Source: Buttiauxella brennerae ATCC 51605 (GTDB lineage: Bacteria; Pseudomonadota; Gammaproteobacteria; Enterobacterales; Enterobacteriaceae). From it: a stretch of DNA of 64,000 nt. The notes beneath the pieces are model-generated. The model searched no databases. It was given only the letters and a program-made list of their open reading frames with translations, and was not told the origin of the DNA. The position numbers were made by a program, and so were the translations under genes. Below, piece by piece: positions 28,952-39,901 of this stretch; within the stretch, counting starts at the first letter, position 1; each line of letters opens with the position of its first letter. The stretch spans positions 1 to 64,000 of the forward strand of contig NZ_LXER01000036.1 of assembly GCF_001654925.1 (NCBI RefSeq). The letters are read 5' to 3'.

Positions 28952-30324
28952 GTATGCTGCAATTTGGCGGTTTGTTTGTGGTCTGGTTCTTATCAGTGAT
29001 GTTCATTGGAACCTTAACGTACCAGGAATTTCGTCGGGTACGTTTCAATTTTAACGTGTTCTTCTCACTGCTTTATCTGCTGACATTTTTCTTTGGCTTC
29101 CCGTTTACCTGTACCCTGGTGTTCCGCTTCGGAGTCTCGGTGGTTCCTGCAGATGTGTTATTGCAAGCACAGCTCGCTGCTGCGTGTTTCTATGGCATTT
29201 ATTACGTTGCCTATAAAACGCGGCTGCGTGAGAAGCGAGAGTCAGCGGTCCGGCGGCCACTCTTCACCATGAACCGTGTTGAAACGCATTTGACGTGGGT
29301 AATGCTGGCGGTTGTAGCACTGGTGAGCGTCAGCATCTTCTTTATGCATAACGGCTTTTTGCTGTTTAAGCTGCACTCTTACAGCCAGATTTTCTCCAGC
29401 GAAGTATCAGGCGTTGCGTTAAAACGCTTCTTCTACTTCTTCATTCCCGCGATGCTGGTGGTCTATTTCCTTAAGCAAGATGGCCGCGCCTGGATGTTTT
29501 TCCTGGTCAGTACCATTGCGTTTGGTTTGCTGACCTACATGATTGTGGGGGGGACTCGCGCCAACATTATTATCGCCTTCGCCATCTTCTTGTTCATCGG
29601 CATTATCCGCGGCTGGATTTCACTGTGGATGCTGGCGGTGGCGGGTGTGTTTGGCATCGTAGGTATGTTCTGGCTGGCGTTGAAACGCTACGGGCTGAAT
29701 GTCAATGGCGAAGAGGCGTTTTATACCTTCCTCTACCTGACGCGCGATACCTTCTCCCCGTGGGAAAATCTTGGGTTGCTGCTACAAAATTACGACAAAA
29801 TCGAGTTCCAGGGCCTGGCGCCCATTGTGCGTGATTTTTATGTCTTTATTCCAACCTGGTTATGGCCAACGCGACCGGGCATCGTGCTTAACAGTGCGAA
29901 CTACTTTACCTGGGAAATCCTCAACAATCATTCCGGGCTGGCGATTTCACCGACCTTAATCGGATCGCTGGTGGTGATGGGTGGCGTGTGGTTTATTCCG
30001 CTCGGCGCGGTTGTGGTTGGGCTAATCATTAAATGGTTCGACTGGTTATACGACCTCGGCAATCGGGAAACCAACAAATATAAAGCCGCCATTTTGCATA
30101 GCTTCTGTTTTGGGGCGATCTTTAACATGATTGTGCTGGCGCGTGAGGGACTGGATTCGTTTGTGTCCCGCGTGGTGTTTTTCATTGTGGTGTTTGGCGC
30201 CTGCTTGCTGTTTGCGAAACTACTTTATTGGTTATTTGATAGTGCAGGGTTGGTACATCAACGCTTACGGCCATCGCCGCGTGTTGTGCCAGCCACTCAA
30301 AACACGTCACAAGGAATATCATGA
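28948..30324 (+). CDS. wzyE: ECA polymerase WzyE
   Basis: A 458-residue integral membrane polymerase (E. coli 450) with about 11 hydrophobic segments and highly conserved stretches such as [18 protein letters not shown] and [17 protein letters not shown]. It links ECA repeat units in the periplasm with WzzE. The extra residues are at the C-terminal tail. It overlaps wecF and wecG by 4 nt. Confidence 0.94.
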   Translation: MSMLQFGGLFVVWFLSVMFIGTLTYQEFRRVRFNFNVFFSLLYLLTFFFGFPFTCTLVFRFGVSVVPADVLLQAQLAAACFYGIYYVAYKTRLREKRESAVRRPLFTMNRVETHLTWVMLAVVALVSVSIFFMHNGFLLFKLHSYSQIFSSEVSGVALKRFFYFFIPAMLVVYFLKQDGRAWMFFLVSTIAFGLLTYMIVGGTRANIIIAFAIFLFIGIIRGWISLWMLAVAGVFGIVGMFWLALKRYGLNVNGEEAFYTFLYLTRDTFSPWENLGLLLQNYDKIEFQGLAPIVRDFYVFIPTWLWPTRPGIVLNSANYFTWEILNNHSGLAISPTLIGSLVVMGGVWFIPLGAVVVGLIIKWFDWLYDLGNRETNKYKAAILHSFCFGAIFNMIVLAREGLDSFVSRVVFFIVVFGACLLFAKLLYWLFDSAGLVHQRLRPSPRVVPATQNTSQGIS

Positions 30325-31061
30325 CTCCACTCACTACCGCCCCATCCTATGCTATTCGCGGTCTGAGCCTCCTTGGTTGGCGCGATATGCAGCATGCTCT
30401 GGATTACCTCTATGCCGAGGGTTCGCTGCGTAGCGGCACGCTGGTGGCGATTAATGCCGAGAAAATCCTGACGGCAGAACGCGACCAGGAAGTTCGCACG
30501 CTCATTGAGAATGCGGAATACAAATATGCCGATGGCATTAGCGTGGTGCGTTCGATTCGGAAAAAGTTTCCTGGTGCGGTTGTGTCGCGAGTTCCTGGCG
30601 CTGATCTCTGGGAAGCCCTGATGGAACGTGCAGGTAAAGAGGGTACACCTGTTTTCCTGATTGGTGGGAAACCCGAAATACTGGCACAGACCGAAGCCAA
30701 ACTGCGAAAGCAGTGGAACGTCAATATTGTTGGCAGCCAGGATGGATACTTCAAGTCTGAGCAGCAGCATGCGTTGTTTGAGCGTATTGGTGAAAGCGGT
30801 GCGGCAATTGTCACGGTAGCAATGGGTTCACCGCGTCAGGAGCTGTTTATGCGCGATTGCCGCAAGGTTTACCCTGATGCGCTGTATATGGGCGTGGGCG
30901 GGACGTACGATGTCTTTACTGGGCACGTGAAACGCGCACCAAAGGTATGGCAAAACCTGGGTCTTGAGTGGTTATATCGCTTATTGTCGCAACCGAGCCG
31001 CATTACACGCCAAATAAAGTTGCTGCGTTATCTGGCCTGGCACTACACCGGGCGATTGTAA
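30321..31061 (+). CDS. wecG: UDP-ManNAcA transferase WecG
   Basis: A 246-residue GT26 (WecG/TagA/CpsF) glycosyltransferase that adds ManNAcA to lipid I to make ECA lipid II. Family features are [18 protein letters not shown] and GSPRQELFM. Length equals E. coli. It is the last gene of the ECA operon; no clear intrinsic terminator lies before the tRNA promoter. Confidence 0.95.
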   Translation: MTPLTTAPSYAIRGLSLLGWRDMQHALDYLYAEGSLRSGTLVAINAEKILTAERDQEVRTLIENAEYKYADGISVVRSIRKKFPGAVVSRVPGADLWEALMERAGKEGTPVFLIGGKPEILAQTEAKLRKQWNVNIVGSQDGYFKSEQQHALFERIGESGAAIVTVAMGSPRQELFMRDCRKVYPDALYMGVGGTYDVFTGHVKRAPKVWQNLGLEWLYRLLSQPSRITRQIKLLRYLAWHYTGRL

Positions 31062-31168
31062 AACGTCACTAACTGCAGCGGTAAAGTGAGTTTCAGGGCT
31101 TAATTTGGCTGGATAATCATCAGAATGTGCAAAGCATAACCAAATGCGCATTTTATTTAAATAAGCAC

Positions 31169-31197
31169 TAGACAGGTGAGCATGAAGGCCGTAATAT
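31169..31197 (+). promoter_or_regulatory. tRNA operon promoter
   Basis: TAGACA (31169-31174) and TAATAT (31192-31197) have a 17-bp spacer and are followed by a GC-rich discriminator (CCGACCCCGC), typical of stringently controlled stable-RNA promoters. It lies 22 bp before tRNA-Arg. Confidence 0.7.
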
Positions 31198-31218
31198 CCG
31201 ACCCCGCAACGGCGCTAT

Positions 31219-31295
<77 letters not shown>

Positions 31296-31366
31296 TTAGT
31301 TGAATGGCGCTGGAGCTGCGGCGGTACTCTTCGCAAGAAGATAGTCCGCGCGAAAAGATTTACAGT

Positions 31367-31443
31367 GGTGGCTATAGCTCAGTTGGTAGAGCCCTGGATT
31401 GTGATTCCAGTTGTCGTGGGTTCGAGTCCCATTAGCCACCCCA
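31367..31443 (+). tRNA. hisR: tRNA-His (GTG)
   Basis: A 77-nt cloverleaf with encoded CCA and the extra 5' G (-1) typical of tRNA-His. Anticodon GTG at 31401-31403. Nearly identical to E. coli hisR. Confidence 0.97.
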
Positions 31444-31460
31444 TTTAATTTAGTGATATT

Positions 31461-31547
31461 GCGAAGGTGGCGGAATTGGTAGACGCGCTAGCTTCAGGTG
31501 TTAGTGTTCTTACGGACGTGAGGGTTCAAGTCCCTCTCTTCGCACCA
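31461..31547 (+). tRNA. leuT: tRNA-Leu (CAG)
   Basis: An 87-nt class II tRNA with long variable arm and encoded CCA. Anticodon CAG at 31495-31497. Confidence 0.97.
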
Positions 31548-31584
31548 TCTCTAAGTTAAGCAGTAAGATGTGAATGCAGTATTT

Positions 31585-31661
31585 CGGCGAGTAGCGCAGC
31601 TTGGTAGCGCAACTGGTTTGGGACCAGTGGGTCGGAGGTTCGAATCCTCTCTCGCCGACCA
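31585..31661 (+). tRNA. proM: tRNA-Pro (TGG)
   Basis: A 77-nt cloverleaf with encoded CCA. Anticodon TGG at 31619-31621 in loop TTTGGGA. Last gene of the tRNA operon. Confidence 0.97.
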
Positions 31662-31670
31662 ATTTCAAGA

Positions 31671-31698
31671 AAGCCCAACCGCAAGGTTGGGCTTTTTT
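31671..31698 (+). terminator. tRNA operon terminator
   Basis: Stem AAGCCCAACC/GGTTGGGCTT with GCAA tetraloop and T run, 9 nt after tRNA-Pro. Confidence 0.92.
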
Positions 31699-32014
31699 AC
31701 GTCTGTAGTTTATGGGGTTGTAGGAAAGGATGGTGCTGTGCCTGGCTCGCCTGGAAAATCCGCATCGCACAACCCCGAATCCCAATCCCCAGTCTCTAAA
31801 TCACGACATCACGATATTTATTGTCGCCGTTTGGTGACTCTTAACTTATTGATATAAATGAATAACGATAATTCCCGGTTTAAGTGTCTCTAAAAGGAGA
31901 CGCTCTTGTCGGGTTTTGCAGGGACTGGAATAGCCAACGTGGTGTGCATGTCTTCTGAGATAACATCATGAATATAAAATGATTCCAGGTTGATGGTATT
32001 TATGAATTCAAACC
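31699..32014. other. tRNA-glmZ intergenic region
   Basis: About 315 bp with no gene. In E. coli aslB and aslA lie here; nothing of them remains that I can see. The right part holds candidate GlrR half-site pairs upstream of glmZ, for example TGTC-N10-GACG at 31885-31902. Confidence 0.6.
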
Positions 32015-32030
32015 TGGCATGCATCGTGCA
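32015..32030 (+). promoter_or_regulatory. Sigma54-type glmZ promoter
   Basis: TGGCATGCATCGTGCA matches the sigma54 consensus TGGCACG-N4-TTGCA at all but two positions, with GG and GC 11 bp apart, ending 11 nt before the presumed GlmZ start. A TAATAT (32032-32037) could serve an overlapping sigma70 promoter, but its -35 is poor. In several enterics GlmZ is known to be driven by sigma54 and the GlrR activator. Confidence 0.7.
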
Positions 32031-32041
32031 ATAATATATCT

Positions 32042-32245
32042 GTAGATGCTCATTCCACTTCTTATGTTTGCTCAGGCTTCATAAACCCAGGAATGACGCA
32101 GAGCCGATTACGGTGCTTATCGTCCACCGACAGATGTCGTCTTTCAGACCTCATCCAACACCATGGACATAACGTTGAGTGAAGCACCACTTAGTTGTCT
32201 TAAAGACCTGTTTTGACACCTGCCGATTGGCAGGTGTTTTTTTTT
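32042..32245 (+). ncRNA. glmZ: Small RNA GlmZ
   Basis: About 204 nt, strongly similar to E. coli GlmZ (about 207 nt): it starts GTAGATGCTCATTCCA and shares AATGACGCAGAGCCG, ACGGTGCTTATCGTCCAC and CACCATGGACA. It ends in a terminator with stem ACACCTGCC/GGCAGGTGT and a long T run. GlmZ base-pairs with glmS mRNA, with Hfq, to activate glucosamine-6-phosphate synthase; RapZ directs its cleavage by RNase E. The location just before hemY is as in E. coli. Confidence 0.93.
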
Positions 32246-32289
32246 GTCTCGGGGGAGGGGAAAAGGGCGAATGTCATCGCCCTGGGGTA

Positions 32290-33486
32290 TTACGAATTAG
32301 GATTGTTTTGCAGGGTGAGTAACAAACCATCACGGCGCATCAGAGCCGCTTCTTCCGGGTTATGTAGTTTGTCCAGGCAATCTGCCAGCCATGCATAATC
32401 AAAAGCATCAGGGCGCTGTTTGATAGCCTCGCGGAAAGCCTCACACGCTTGTTGCCATTCGCCATGTTTCATCAGCAACTGGCCCAGCGTGCTGTAGAGC
32501 AACGGGCGATCGCCTTGCGTCTTAATCTGCTGACGGAGAGCTTTCTCCAGCTGTTCCGGGTTTCCTGATTTCAGGCGCGGCATCAGTAATATCAAGCGTT
32601 CGTCATACTGGCGTTTCAGGCCATCAAGAATGATTTCCTGAGCGGCATCATGATCGTCGCATTCAATAAGATGCTCCGCCATCGCAACCTGTAGCACGGT
32701 TTCATGACGAGTCTTACGACTTTGGTTCTTCCACCAGGTTTTCAGCCCATCGTTACCTTGTTCCGCCATTGCTTGATCCATCAAGCCAATCCAGGCCTGC
32801 TGTTGAAGTGCCAGGCGGTGGGCTTCATCGCCAATCTGGGCTTTGTCCATGGCGGGCAAAATATCGAGTAGCGATCCCCATGCTCCGGTGCGCACATAGG
32901 CCATTTCCGCAAGACGCAGTACTTCCGGGTGGCGCGGAGAAATCTCCAGCAGCTTATCTACGCCATGACGTGCCGCGTGGTTTTCATTGCGAGTCAATTG
33001 CAGACGCACACGGGTAATCTCAACCGGCAGTTGGTCGTTATCTGCCAGTTCGGCTGCGCGTTCCAGATGCTGATTGGCACGAATTTCATCGCCACGCTGT
33101 TGTGCGGCTTCTGCTGCCAGTAAATAGTTTACGACTGGCTGTTCGGCATGATCGGCATTTTTCAGCATCAGCTTCTCAACTTGCTGATAATCACCTTCAG
33201 CAAGTTTCAGCAATGCCGCTTTGGTTTGCTTACGCGCACGGCTGCTTTTGCGCCCGACAAACCAGCCACGAGTACGAGCGCCAGTACGGAATACGCGGCG
33301 CAGAACCCATTCGATGGCAAACAACACGACCATGGTCAGGATCAAAATGATCACCAGGCCAGTGACGCTGGTTTCCACGTTGTAATTATCGGTCTGGATC
33401 AACACATAGCCCTGATGCCCGGCAAGCATTGGCCCAAGCACGATCCCGGCGATCAACAACAGAAAGAGCAATAAGACTTTAATCAT
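32290..33486 (-). CDS. hemY: HemY, TPR-containing inner-membrane protein
   Basis: A 398-residue protein, same length as E. coli HemY. Two N-terminal TM segments (about 3-20 and 42-62) form the HemY_N domain; the rest is a TPR-like helical region. It is not the Bacillus-type protoporphyrinogen oxidase of the same name. A role in heme synthesis is suggested by the operon hemCDXY, but its function is unproven. It starts 2 nt after the hemX stop. Confidence 0.94.
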   Translation of the reverse strand: MIKVLLLFLLLIAGIVLGPMLAGHQGYVLIQTDNYNVETSVTGLVIILILTMVVLFAIEWVLRRVFRTGARTRGWFVGRKSSRARKQTKAALLKLAEGDYQQVEKLMLKNADHAEQPVVNYLLAAEAAQQRGDEIRANQHLERAAELADNDQLPVEITRVRLQLTRNENHAARHGVDKLLEISPRHPEVLRLAEMAYVRTGAWGSLLDILPAMDKAQIGDEAHRLALQQQAWIGLMDQAMAEQGNDGLKTWWKNQSRKTRHETVLQVAMAEHLIECDDHDAAQEIILDGLKRQYDERLILLMPRLKSGNPEQLEKALRQQIKTQGDRPLLYSTLGQLLMKHGEWQQACEAFREAIKQRPDAFDYAWLADCLDKLHNPEEAALMRRDGLLLTLQNNPNS

Positions 33487-33488
33487 GC

Positions 33489-34670
33489 TTATTCTCCTTG
33501 AGTTGGCGCAGGCGCTTGTTCAGGCGCGGCAGGTTGTTCGGCAGGAGCAGTTGCGCTCGCGGCAGGCTGGGCAAGCAAATTACGCACCCGGGTCTGCATC
33601 AGCTTTTCCAGTAGAGGCTGGCTTTCCAGCGTCTGCGGCACATCCATGTTGATGCTTTGCTGGCTGAGAGAATCCAGCTCATCAAGGAAGGATTTTGTCA
33701 CGCTGTCGTTGGTGTCGTAATAAGCACGAACCCATGTGGAAACATTCTCCAGCGACTGCTTATAGGTTTCGTCCTGGTGGCGAGGCACCGCTTGTGCCGC
33801 AACTAACAAACGCGAGCGGATATTTTCACGCAGGTAAACATCCTGGTTTGGTGCCAGAAGCGGAACGGCAGTTTCATCACGACGGCGGATAGTAATGAAA
33901 CTATCCATAAAGCTATGCCAGCTTTTAGCCAGGTTTTGACGCCATTCAGTCACCGTGCCGGACAATTCGTTACCGTCGGAGTCCATTGGTGTATCGTCAG
34001 AATTGTTATCCGCCAGACGCAGGTTATCGACTTGATTAGAAAGCTGATTAAGTTTGAGGATAATCCCGTCGTAGTCGACCTGAGTAATTGCCGATAGTGC
34101 GGAAATATCGTCTGTCAGCGCACGGCGTACCGCGAGTAAGCTCGGGTCATTCATATCCGCAAGGCTGGCATCGGCACTTTTCAACAGTGCAGCCGCTGTG
34201 GTGACATCCTGATCGCTCCACAATTTCCGCCCGGCCAGTTTCACCAGGAAGTCGGATTGTGCTAACAACCAGGTTTTTGCATCGCTGCCGGAAATCGTGG
34301 CGACTTTTTGCTGCACTTCATCAAGCTCGCGAGCCAGGTTTGCCTGCTGGCGATCTGACTCCTGAAGTGCAGTTGCTTGCTGCTTAATGGTCGTTTCCAG
34401 AGAAGATTGCTGCTGTTCTTGTTGCTTTTGTAAGGCGGTGAGCTGCGTTGCCAGGGCATCAGTGTTGGCATTTTGCGCCGCTGCCTGATGCTTACCATAA
34501 CTGTAAAGACCGCCACCTAACGCAAGTGCAATAGCAATGGCGATAGCACCCAGCGCAATTCCGGCAATCCCACTACGATTTTTTTGCGGTGGTTGTTCTG
34601 GAAGTGGCGTGCTTTCCACCGCCGGTTTGGTTTCTTCAACCATGGCGGAGGTATTATGTTGTTCCGTCAT
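33489..34670 (-). CDS. hemX: HemX membrane protein
   Basis: A 393-residue protein with a cytoplasmic Pro/Glu-rich N-terminus, one TM segment (about residues 35-56), a coiled-coil rich in Gln (about 70-120), and a C-terminal domain ending in an Ala/Pro/Gln tail. It is often annotated as a uroporphyrinogen methyltransferase, but no SAM-binding motif is seen. The third gene of hemCDXY; function unproven. Confidence 0.93.
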   Translation of the reverse strand: MTEQHNTSAMVEETKPAVESTPLPEQPPQKNRSGIAGIALGAIAIAIALALGGGLYSYGKHQAAAQNANTDALATQLTALQKQQEQQQSSLETTIKQQATALQESDRQQANLARELDEVQQKVATISGSDAKTWLLAQSDFLVKLAGRKLWSDQDVTTAAALLKSADASLADMNDPSLLAVRRALTDDISALSAITQVDYDGIILKLNQLSNQVDNLRLADNNSDDTPMDSDGNELSGTVTEWRQNLAKSWHSFMDSFITIRRRDETAVPLLAPNQDVYLRENIRSRLLVAAQAVPRHQDETYKQSLENVSTWVRAYYDTNDSVTKSFLDELDSLSQQSINMDVPQTLESQPLLEKLMQTRVRNLLAQPAASATAPAEQPAAPEQAPAPTQGE

Positions 34671-34698
34671 TGTGGCGTCCCATTATAATATTTTAGGT

Positions 34699-35439
34699 TT
34701 ATTGTAATGCGCGAAGCAGCGCATCATTGTCTGCGTTATCGGCGACCCGAATATCCTGCCAGCCCAAATCCCGGGCAAGGATCGCCAGACGCTCACTGAC
34801 AACTAACAGTCGGCAGTGTAGTAACCAGTTTTTGCGATACCATTCCGGAATGAGCGCATAAAGTTGTTGGAGCATTTCACCGCTTGTCACGACCAGCGTT
34901 GAAACACCACGTTCGCGCCAACGAAAGGCTTCTTCCGCTCCGTCATAAATCCTGGCACTTCTTTGGTAGCATTCGCAGAATGTGACTTCTGCACCGCGTT
35001 CCGTCAGTGTTTCAGCTAACAGTTCACGCCCACCGTTCCCACGCAAAATAAGCGCCCGTTTTCCGGCAACATTTTGTAATTCAGGTAATTGTAGCAAGAC
35101 TTCAGTCGTTTCCCGATCTTGTGGATAACGAATCGGCAAATGGCTGACAGTGTGAAACGCTAATGCAGTCGTACGCCCAATGGCAAACCAGGAAAGATTG
35201 GCAGGCCAGGTGATGCGGTTTTGGCTTAAGTGTGGATGGGTATAATGTATGACGTGCTGCGATAACACGAACACCAAGTCGCCTTCGTTCAGGCTTGCCA
35301 GCATGCCCGGCAGCTTGTCCAATTGCCGGCCTGGGGAAAACTCGATCAGTGGGAAGCTATACGCCACCTGCCCCAGAGCGCGCAGTCTGCTCACTAATTC
35401 GTCCCCAGCGGGGGAAGGGCGGGTGACCAGTATTGTCAT
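34699..35439 (-). CDS. hemD: Uroporphyrinogen-III synthase
   Basis: A 246-residue HemD-fold enzyme, same length as E. coli. It cyclises hydroxymethylbilane to uroporphyrinogen III, inverting ring D. The start [19 protein letters not shown] is family-typical. The start overlaps hemC by 4 nt, so the two sequential enzymes are translationally coupled. Confidence 0.95.
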   Translation of the reverse strand: MTILVTRPSPAGDELVSRLRALGQVAYSFPLIEFSPGRQLDKLPGMLASLNEGDLVFVLSQHVIHYTHPHLSQNRITWPANLSWFAIGRTTALAFHTVSHLPIRYPQDRETTEVLLQLPELQNVAGKRALILRGNGGRELLAETLTERGAEVTFCECYQRSARIYDGAEEAFRWRERGVSTLVVTSGEMLQQLYALIPEWYRKNWLLHCRLLVVSERLAILARDLGWQDIRVADNADNDALLRALQ

Positions 35440-36377
35440 GCCGGAGCATCTCCGTCATAAACAGCGGCCAGAATTTCGCGCGCCCCTTTATCGAGAAGTT
35501 CTTCCGCAAGGGATATGCCCATTTCTTCGGCATCTTGCGGGTTGCCGCGGCGTTCACCACGAACCAGAACCGAACCATCAGGTGCGCCCACTAATGCGCG
35601 CAGCCATAACTCACCATTATTAAGCTCGGCATAACTGCCAATCGGCACCTGGCATCCGCCTTCAAGACGCATGTTCATGGCGCGTTCAGCACGGACTCGA
35701 ATCGCAGTCTCTTCATGATTAAGTGACGCGAGCAATGCTTGAGTGTGTTCGTCATCAAGACGACATTCGATTCCCACCGCGCCCTGGCCTACCGCGGGCA
35801 GAGAGATTTCTGCCGGTAATGCGTAGCGAATGCGTGATTGCAAACCAAGGCGATTAAGTCCGGCTACCGCCAGAATAATCGCGTCGTAATCACCATTGTC
35901 GAGTTTACCCAACCGGGTGCCAACGTTACCGCGCAATGAGCGAATGACCAGGTCCGGGCGGCGCTCAGCAATCTGACACTGACGGCGGAGGCTCGAAGTG
36001 CCTACTACGCTGCCTGCGGGCAAATCATCAAGACCGGCGAAATGATTGGAAACAAATGCGTCACGCGGATCATCACGTTCGCAAATTGTCACCAACCCTA
36101 AGCCTTCAGGAAATTCTACTGGCACATCTTTCATTGAATGGACTGCGATATCCGCCCGCCCTTCGAGAAGTGCAAGTTCTAACTCTTTGACAAACAATCC
36201 CTTGCCACCGACTTTCGCCAGCGGTGTATCAAGAATGATGTCGCCACGCGTAACCATCGGCACCAGTTCAACCGTGAGCTGGGGATGGCACGCCTCCAGG
36301 CGTTGTTTGACATAATGTGCTTGCCAAAGTGCTAATGGACTTTGACGAGTGGCAATTCTTAATACATTGTCTAACAT
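35436..36377 (-). CDS. hemC: Porphobilinogen deaminase
   Basis: A 313-residue hydroxymethylbilane synthase, same length as E. coli. The dipyrromethane cofactor cysteine lies in [12 protein letters not shown], and catalytic Asp is in the region VHSMKDVP. First gene of hemCDXY, divergent from cyaA across 281 bp. Confidence 0.96.
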   Translation of the reverse strand: MLDNVLRIATRQSPLALWQAHYVKQRLEACHPQLTVELVPMVTRGDIILDTPLAKVGGKGLFVKELELALLEGRADIAVHSMKDVPVEFPEGLGLVTICERDDPRDAFVSNHFAGLDDLPAGSVVGTSSLRRQCQIAERRPDLVIRSLRGNVGTRLGKLDNGDYDAIILAVAGLNRLGLQSRIRYALPAEISLPAVGQGAVGIECRLDDEHTQALLASLNHEETAIRVRAERAMNMRLEGGCQVPIGSYAELNNGELWLRALVGAPDGSVLVRGERRGNPQDAEEMGISLAEELLDKGAREILAAVYDGDAPA

Positions 36378-36547
36378 TGCTTGTTACCGTATTTATCGTC
36401 CCTGACCATCCTACCACTCTTCACGGAAGGCTGTCAGTTTCAACGGTTTTGCGGAAAAGAAGGACATGTTTCGTATTATGGAAGATAAAGCTGGTAGGCG
36501 TAGCGGAAGTTGGCGAGTAGCGCATCTTTCTTTACGGTCAACCAGCA

Positions 36548-36569
36548 AGGTGTTAAATTGATCACGTTT
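36548..36569 (+). promoter_or_regulatory. CRP site upstream of cyaA
   Basis: Core TGTTA-AATTGA-TCACG, flanked by AGG and TTT, matches the CRP site at E. coli cyaA P2 almost exactly. In E. coli cAMP-CRP represses this promoter, giving feedback on cAMP synthesis. Confidence 0.85.
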
Positions 36570-36593
36570 CCAGCAATTCTTTGCCTTGTCGTT

Positions 36594-36599
36594 TATAAT
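36594..36599 (+). promoter_or_regulatory. cyaA -10 element
   Basis: A perfect TATAAT, 59 bp before the cyaA start and 24 bp after the CRP site. The -35 region (about 36571-36576) has no good match. Confidence 0.6.
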
Positions 36600-36658
36600 A
36601 GAGGCAACAACCGGGAAACGGGTTTTTTCGTAATACTGAAACCATCAGGCGATATGTC

Positions 36659-39214
36659 TTGTACCTCTATATTGAGACTCTTAAACAGAGACTGGATGCC
36701 ATCAACCAACTGCGTGTAGATCGCGCACTTGCTGCAATGGGCCCTGCTTTTCAACAGGTCTACAGTCTTCTGCCAACATTGTTACATTATCATCACCCGC
36801 TGATGCCAGGTTACCTTGAGGGTAACGTTCCACATGGCATTTGCATCTACACGCCTGATGAAACCCAACGCCACTACCTTAACGAACTCGAATTGATGCG
36901 CGGCATGCCGCCGCAGAAAACAGAATCCGGTGAATTGCCTATCACGGGCCTCTATACCATGGGCAGCACATCGTCCGTTGGGCAGAGTTGTTCATCCGAT
37001 CTGGATATTTGGGTTTGTCACCAGTCATGGCTCGATAATGACGAGCGCCAGTTGCTGCAACGTAAATGTAGCGTGCTGGAAAGCTGGGCCGCCTCTTTAG
37101 GTGTTGAAGTCAGCTTCTTCCTGATTGACGAAAACCGCTTCCGTCACAACGAAAGTGGCAGTCTGGGTGGCGAAGACTGTGGTTCAACACAACACATCTT
37201 GTTGCTCGACGAATTCTACCGCACCGCAGTGCGCCTGGCCGGTAAACGTATTCTGTGGAGTATGGTGCCGGGTGACGAAGAAGATCATTACGACGATTAC
37301 GTGATGAGCCTCTACTCGCAGGGTGTGCTCACGCCAAACGAATGGCTGGATCTCGGTGGTTTAAGTACCCTGTCGGCAGAAGAGTATTTTGGCGCCAGCC
37401 TATGGCAGCTCTATAAGAGTATCGATTCGCCTTATAAAGCTGTGCTGAAAACGCTGCTGCTGGAAGCCTATTCCTGGGAATACCCGAATACCCGTTTACT
37501 GGCAAAAGACATTAAGCAGCGCTTGCATGATGGCGAGATAGTCTCTTTTGGGCTTGATCCGTACTGCATGATGCTCGAGCGTGTGACGCACTATCTCACG
37601 CAAATCGAAGACACTGCGCGCCTGGATTTAGTGCGCCGCTGCTTCTATCTCAAAGTGTGCGAAAAACTTTCCCGTGAGCGTGCTTGCGTAGGCTGGCGTC
37701 GTGAAGTCTTAAGCCAGCTGGTCAAAGACTGGGGCTGGGACGAGCCACGTCTGGCGATGCTTGATAACCGAGCTAACTGGAAAATCGACCAGGTTCGCGA
37801 CGCGCACAACGAACTCCTTGATGCGATGATGCAAAGCTATCGCAACCTGATTCGCTTCGCTCGCCGCAACAACCTGAGTGTCAGTGCAAGCCCGCAAGAT
37901 ATCGGTGTGTTGACCCGTAAATTGTATGCCGCATTTGAAGCACTGCCGGGTAAAGTCACACTGGTTAACCCGCAGATTTCCCCTGATTTATCAGAACCCA
38001 ATCTGACCTTCATTCATGTGCCGCCGGGCCGTGCCAACCGTTCAGGCTGGTATCTCTACAACCGTGCGCCAAACATGGAATCTATTGTCAGCCATCAACC
38101 GCTGGAATATAACCGTTATCTTAATAAGCTGGTGGCATGGGCCTACTTCAACGGCCTGCTGACCTCGCGCACCCGCCTGTTTATTAAGGGCAACGGGATT
38201 TGTGATTTGCCAAAATTGCAGGAGATGGTGGCTGACGTTTCGCACCACTTCCCGCTGCGTTTGCCTGCGCCAACCGCGAAAGCGTTGTATAGCCCATGTG
38301 AAATTCGCCATCTGGCTATCATCGTTAACCTTGAATATGACCCGACTGCTGCATTCCGCAATCAGGTCGTTCATTTCGATTTCCGTAAGCTGGATGTATT
38401 CAGTTTCGGGCAGCAACAGCAGTGTCTGGTGGGAAGCGTTGATCTGCTTTATCGCAACTCCTGGAATGAAGTGCGTACCCTACATTTCAACGGCGAACAA
38501 TCGATGATTGAGGCGCTGAAAACCATTCTGGGCAAAATGCACCAGGATGCCGCACCGCCTGATAGCGTGGAAGTGTTCTGTTACAGCCAGCATCTGCGTG
38601 GGCTTATCCGCACGCGCGTTCAGCAACTGGTTTCTGAATGTATCGACTTCCGCTTGTCGAGCACGCGTCAGGAACCTGGTCGCTTTAAAGCGCTGCGAAT
38701 TTCTGGCCAGACGTGGGGGCTGTTCTTCGAACGCCTGAGCGTTTCAGTGCAAAAACTGGAGAATGCGGTTGAGTTCTACGGGGCGATTTCGCATAACAAA
38801 CTGCATGGTTTGTCGGTGCAGGTTGAAACTAACCAGCAGGTTCAGTTGCCGCCAGTGGTAGATGGTTTTGCCAGTGAAGGGATCATTCAGTTCTTCTTTG
38901 AAGAAGCGAGTGAAGACCACGGTTTCAATATCTATATTCTTGATGAGACTAACCGCGCAGAGGTGTACCACCACTGCGAAGGCAGCAAAGAAGATTTAGT
39001 GCGTGATGTCAGCCGTTTCTACTCGTCTTCGCACGACCGTTTCACCTACGGCTCAAGTTTCATCAACTTCAACTTGCCGCAGTTCTACCAGATTGTGAAA
39101 GTCGATGGGCGCTCGCAGGTGATTCCGTTCCGCACCCAGACTATTACAGCAGCGACATCGGCTAACCATGACGATAGTTCAACACCGCTGCTTCAGCAGT
39201 ACAGCAACAGCTAG
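36659..39214 (+). CDS. cyaA: Adenylate cyclase (class I)
   Basis: An 851-residue class I adenylate cyclase (E. coli 848). The N-terminal catalytic domain carries [19 protein letters not shown]; the C-terminal half is regulatory and senses the glucose PTS. Translation starts at TTG 36659, as in E. coli where UUG is known to limit expression, with CAGGCG upstream. The tail after PFRTQ is diverged. The 3' end overlaps the convergent cyaY by 4 nt. Confidence 0.97.
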   Translation: MYLYIETLKQRLDAINQLRVDRALAAMGPAFQQVYSLLPTLLHYHHPLMPGYLEGNVPHGICIYTPDETQRHYLNELELMRGMPPQKTESGELPITGLYTMGSTSSVGQSCSSDLDIWVCHQSWLDNDERQLLQRKCSVLESWAASLGVEVSFFLIDENRFRHNESGSLGGEDCGSTQHILLLDEFYRTAVRLAGKRILWSMVPGDEEDHYDDYVMSLYSQGVLTPNEWLDLGGLSTLSAEEYFGASLWQLYKSIDSPYKAVLKTLLLEAYSWEYPNTRLLAKDIKQRLHDGEIVSFGLDPYCMMLERVTHYLTQIEDTARLDLVRRCFYLKVCEKLSRERACVGWRREVLSQLVKDWGWDEPRLAMLDNRANWKIDQVRDAHNELLDAMMQSYRNLIRFARRNNLSVSASPQDIGVLTRKLYAAFEALPGKVTLVNPQISPDLSEPNLTFIHVPPGRANRSGWYLYNRAPNMESIVSHQPLEYNRYLNKLVAWAYFNGLLTSRTRLFIKGNGICDLPKLQEMVADVSHHFPLRLPAPTAKALYSPCEIRHLAIIVNLEYDPTAAFRNQVVHFDFRKLDVFSFGQQQQCLVGSVDLLYRNSWNEVRTLHFNGEQSMIEALKTILGKMHQDAAPPDSVEVFCYSQHLRGLIRTRVQQLVSECIDFRLSSTRQEPGRFKALRISGQTWGLFFERLSVSVQKLENAVEFYGAISHNKLHGLSVQVETNQQVQLPPVVDGFASEGIIQFFFEEASEDHGFNIYILDETNRAEVYHHCEGSKEDLVRDVSRFYSSSHDRFTYGSSFINFNLPQFYQIVKVDGRSQVIPFRTQTITAATSANHDDSSTPLLQQYSNS

Positions 39215-39531
39215 CTAAAGCTAACCGGTTCACCCGCTTGCTGCGTGCAGGCTTCTTCCAGTAATGCCCAGAACTCGGCACCGCTGCGGTCGCAAACCCA
39301 CTTGTCGTCTTTCAGGTTAAAATGGTAACCGCCACTTTTGGTGGCCAGCCATACCTGATGGAGAGGCTCCTGGCGATTGATAATAATCTTGCTGCGGTTC
39401 TCAAAACTAAGGGTCAGTACGCCACCATTAATTTCGCAGTCAATATCGCTATCACCATCCCAGTCATCCAGGCGTTCTTCGATTGTTGACCACAGGCCGT
39501 CAGCTAAGCGATGAAATTCACTGTCGTTCAT
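39211..39531 (-). CDS. cyaY: Frataxin homologue CyaY
   Basis: A 106-residue frataxin-fold protein, same length as E. coli CyaY. The acidic first helix ([21 protein letters not shown]) is the iron-binding ridge. It interacts with IscS and modulates Fe-S cluster assembly. It is convergent with cyaA and divergent from lptM. Confidence 0.96.
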   Translation of the reverse strand: MNDSEFHRLADGLWSTIEERLDDWDGDSDIDCEINGGVLTLSFENRSKIIINRQEPLHQVWLATKSGGYHFNLKDDKWVCDRSGAEFWALLEEACTQQAGEPVSFS

Positions 39532-39656
39532 GTCTTTTTCCTAATTGTTCGTCTTAAGAGCAGTATACCAATAGTCGTGGATAGAAAAGAGTATTGCTTT
39601 TCGGGGATCACCTGCGATGATAGAAGGCAGAATATTGGATTACAGGCATCTCAATA

Positions 39657-39863
39657 ATGAAGAAAATTTTCTGCCCATTAGCTCTCATGCTGGCACTTTT
39701 TAGCCTTTCTGGTTGCGGCCTTAAAGGGCCTCTGTATTTCCCTCCTGCTGACGGTAAAACCAAACCTGCGTCCCAGGTAACCCCTGCGAAACAGCCGCAA
39801 TCAACCACGCCTGATCGTAATAATCGTGGTACTGATAACGCACCGACTCAGGTTGTCTACTAG
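39657..39863 (+). CDS. lptM: Lipoprotein LptM (YifL)
   Basis: A 68-residue small lipoprotein with signal peptide and lipobox LSGC (Cys20), followed by the conserved GLKGPLYFPPADGK. E. coli LptM (67 aa) binds the LPS translocon LptDE and promotes LptD disulfide maturation. It is anchored in the outer membrane. dapF follows after 38 nt. Confidence 0.93.
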   Translation: MKKIFCPLALMLALFSLSGCGLKGPLYFPPADGKTKPASQVTPAKQPQSTTPDRNNRGTDNAPTQVVY

Positions 39864-39901
39864 CAAATTATCAATAAGTAGCCGCGTATATGGAGCAGAA
39901 G

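Noticed and set aside
31510-31857. Frames of about 90 codons across tRNA-Leu/tRNA-Pro and downstream
   Set aside because: They run through tRNA genes and the terminator; such frames are a common annotation artefact.
34699-35439. Possible horizontal transfer of hemD because of its lower similarity
   Set aside because: HemD is known to be poorly conserved in general; length, overlap with hemC and neighbours are all normal.
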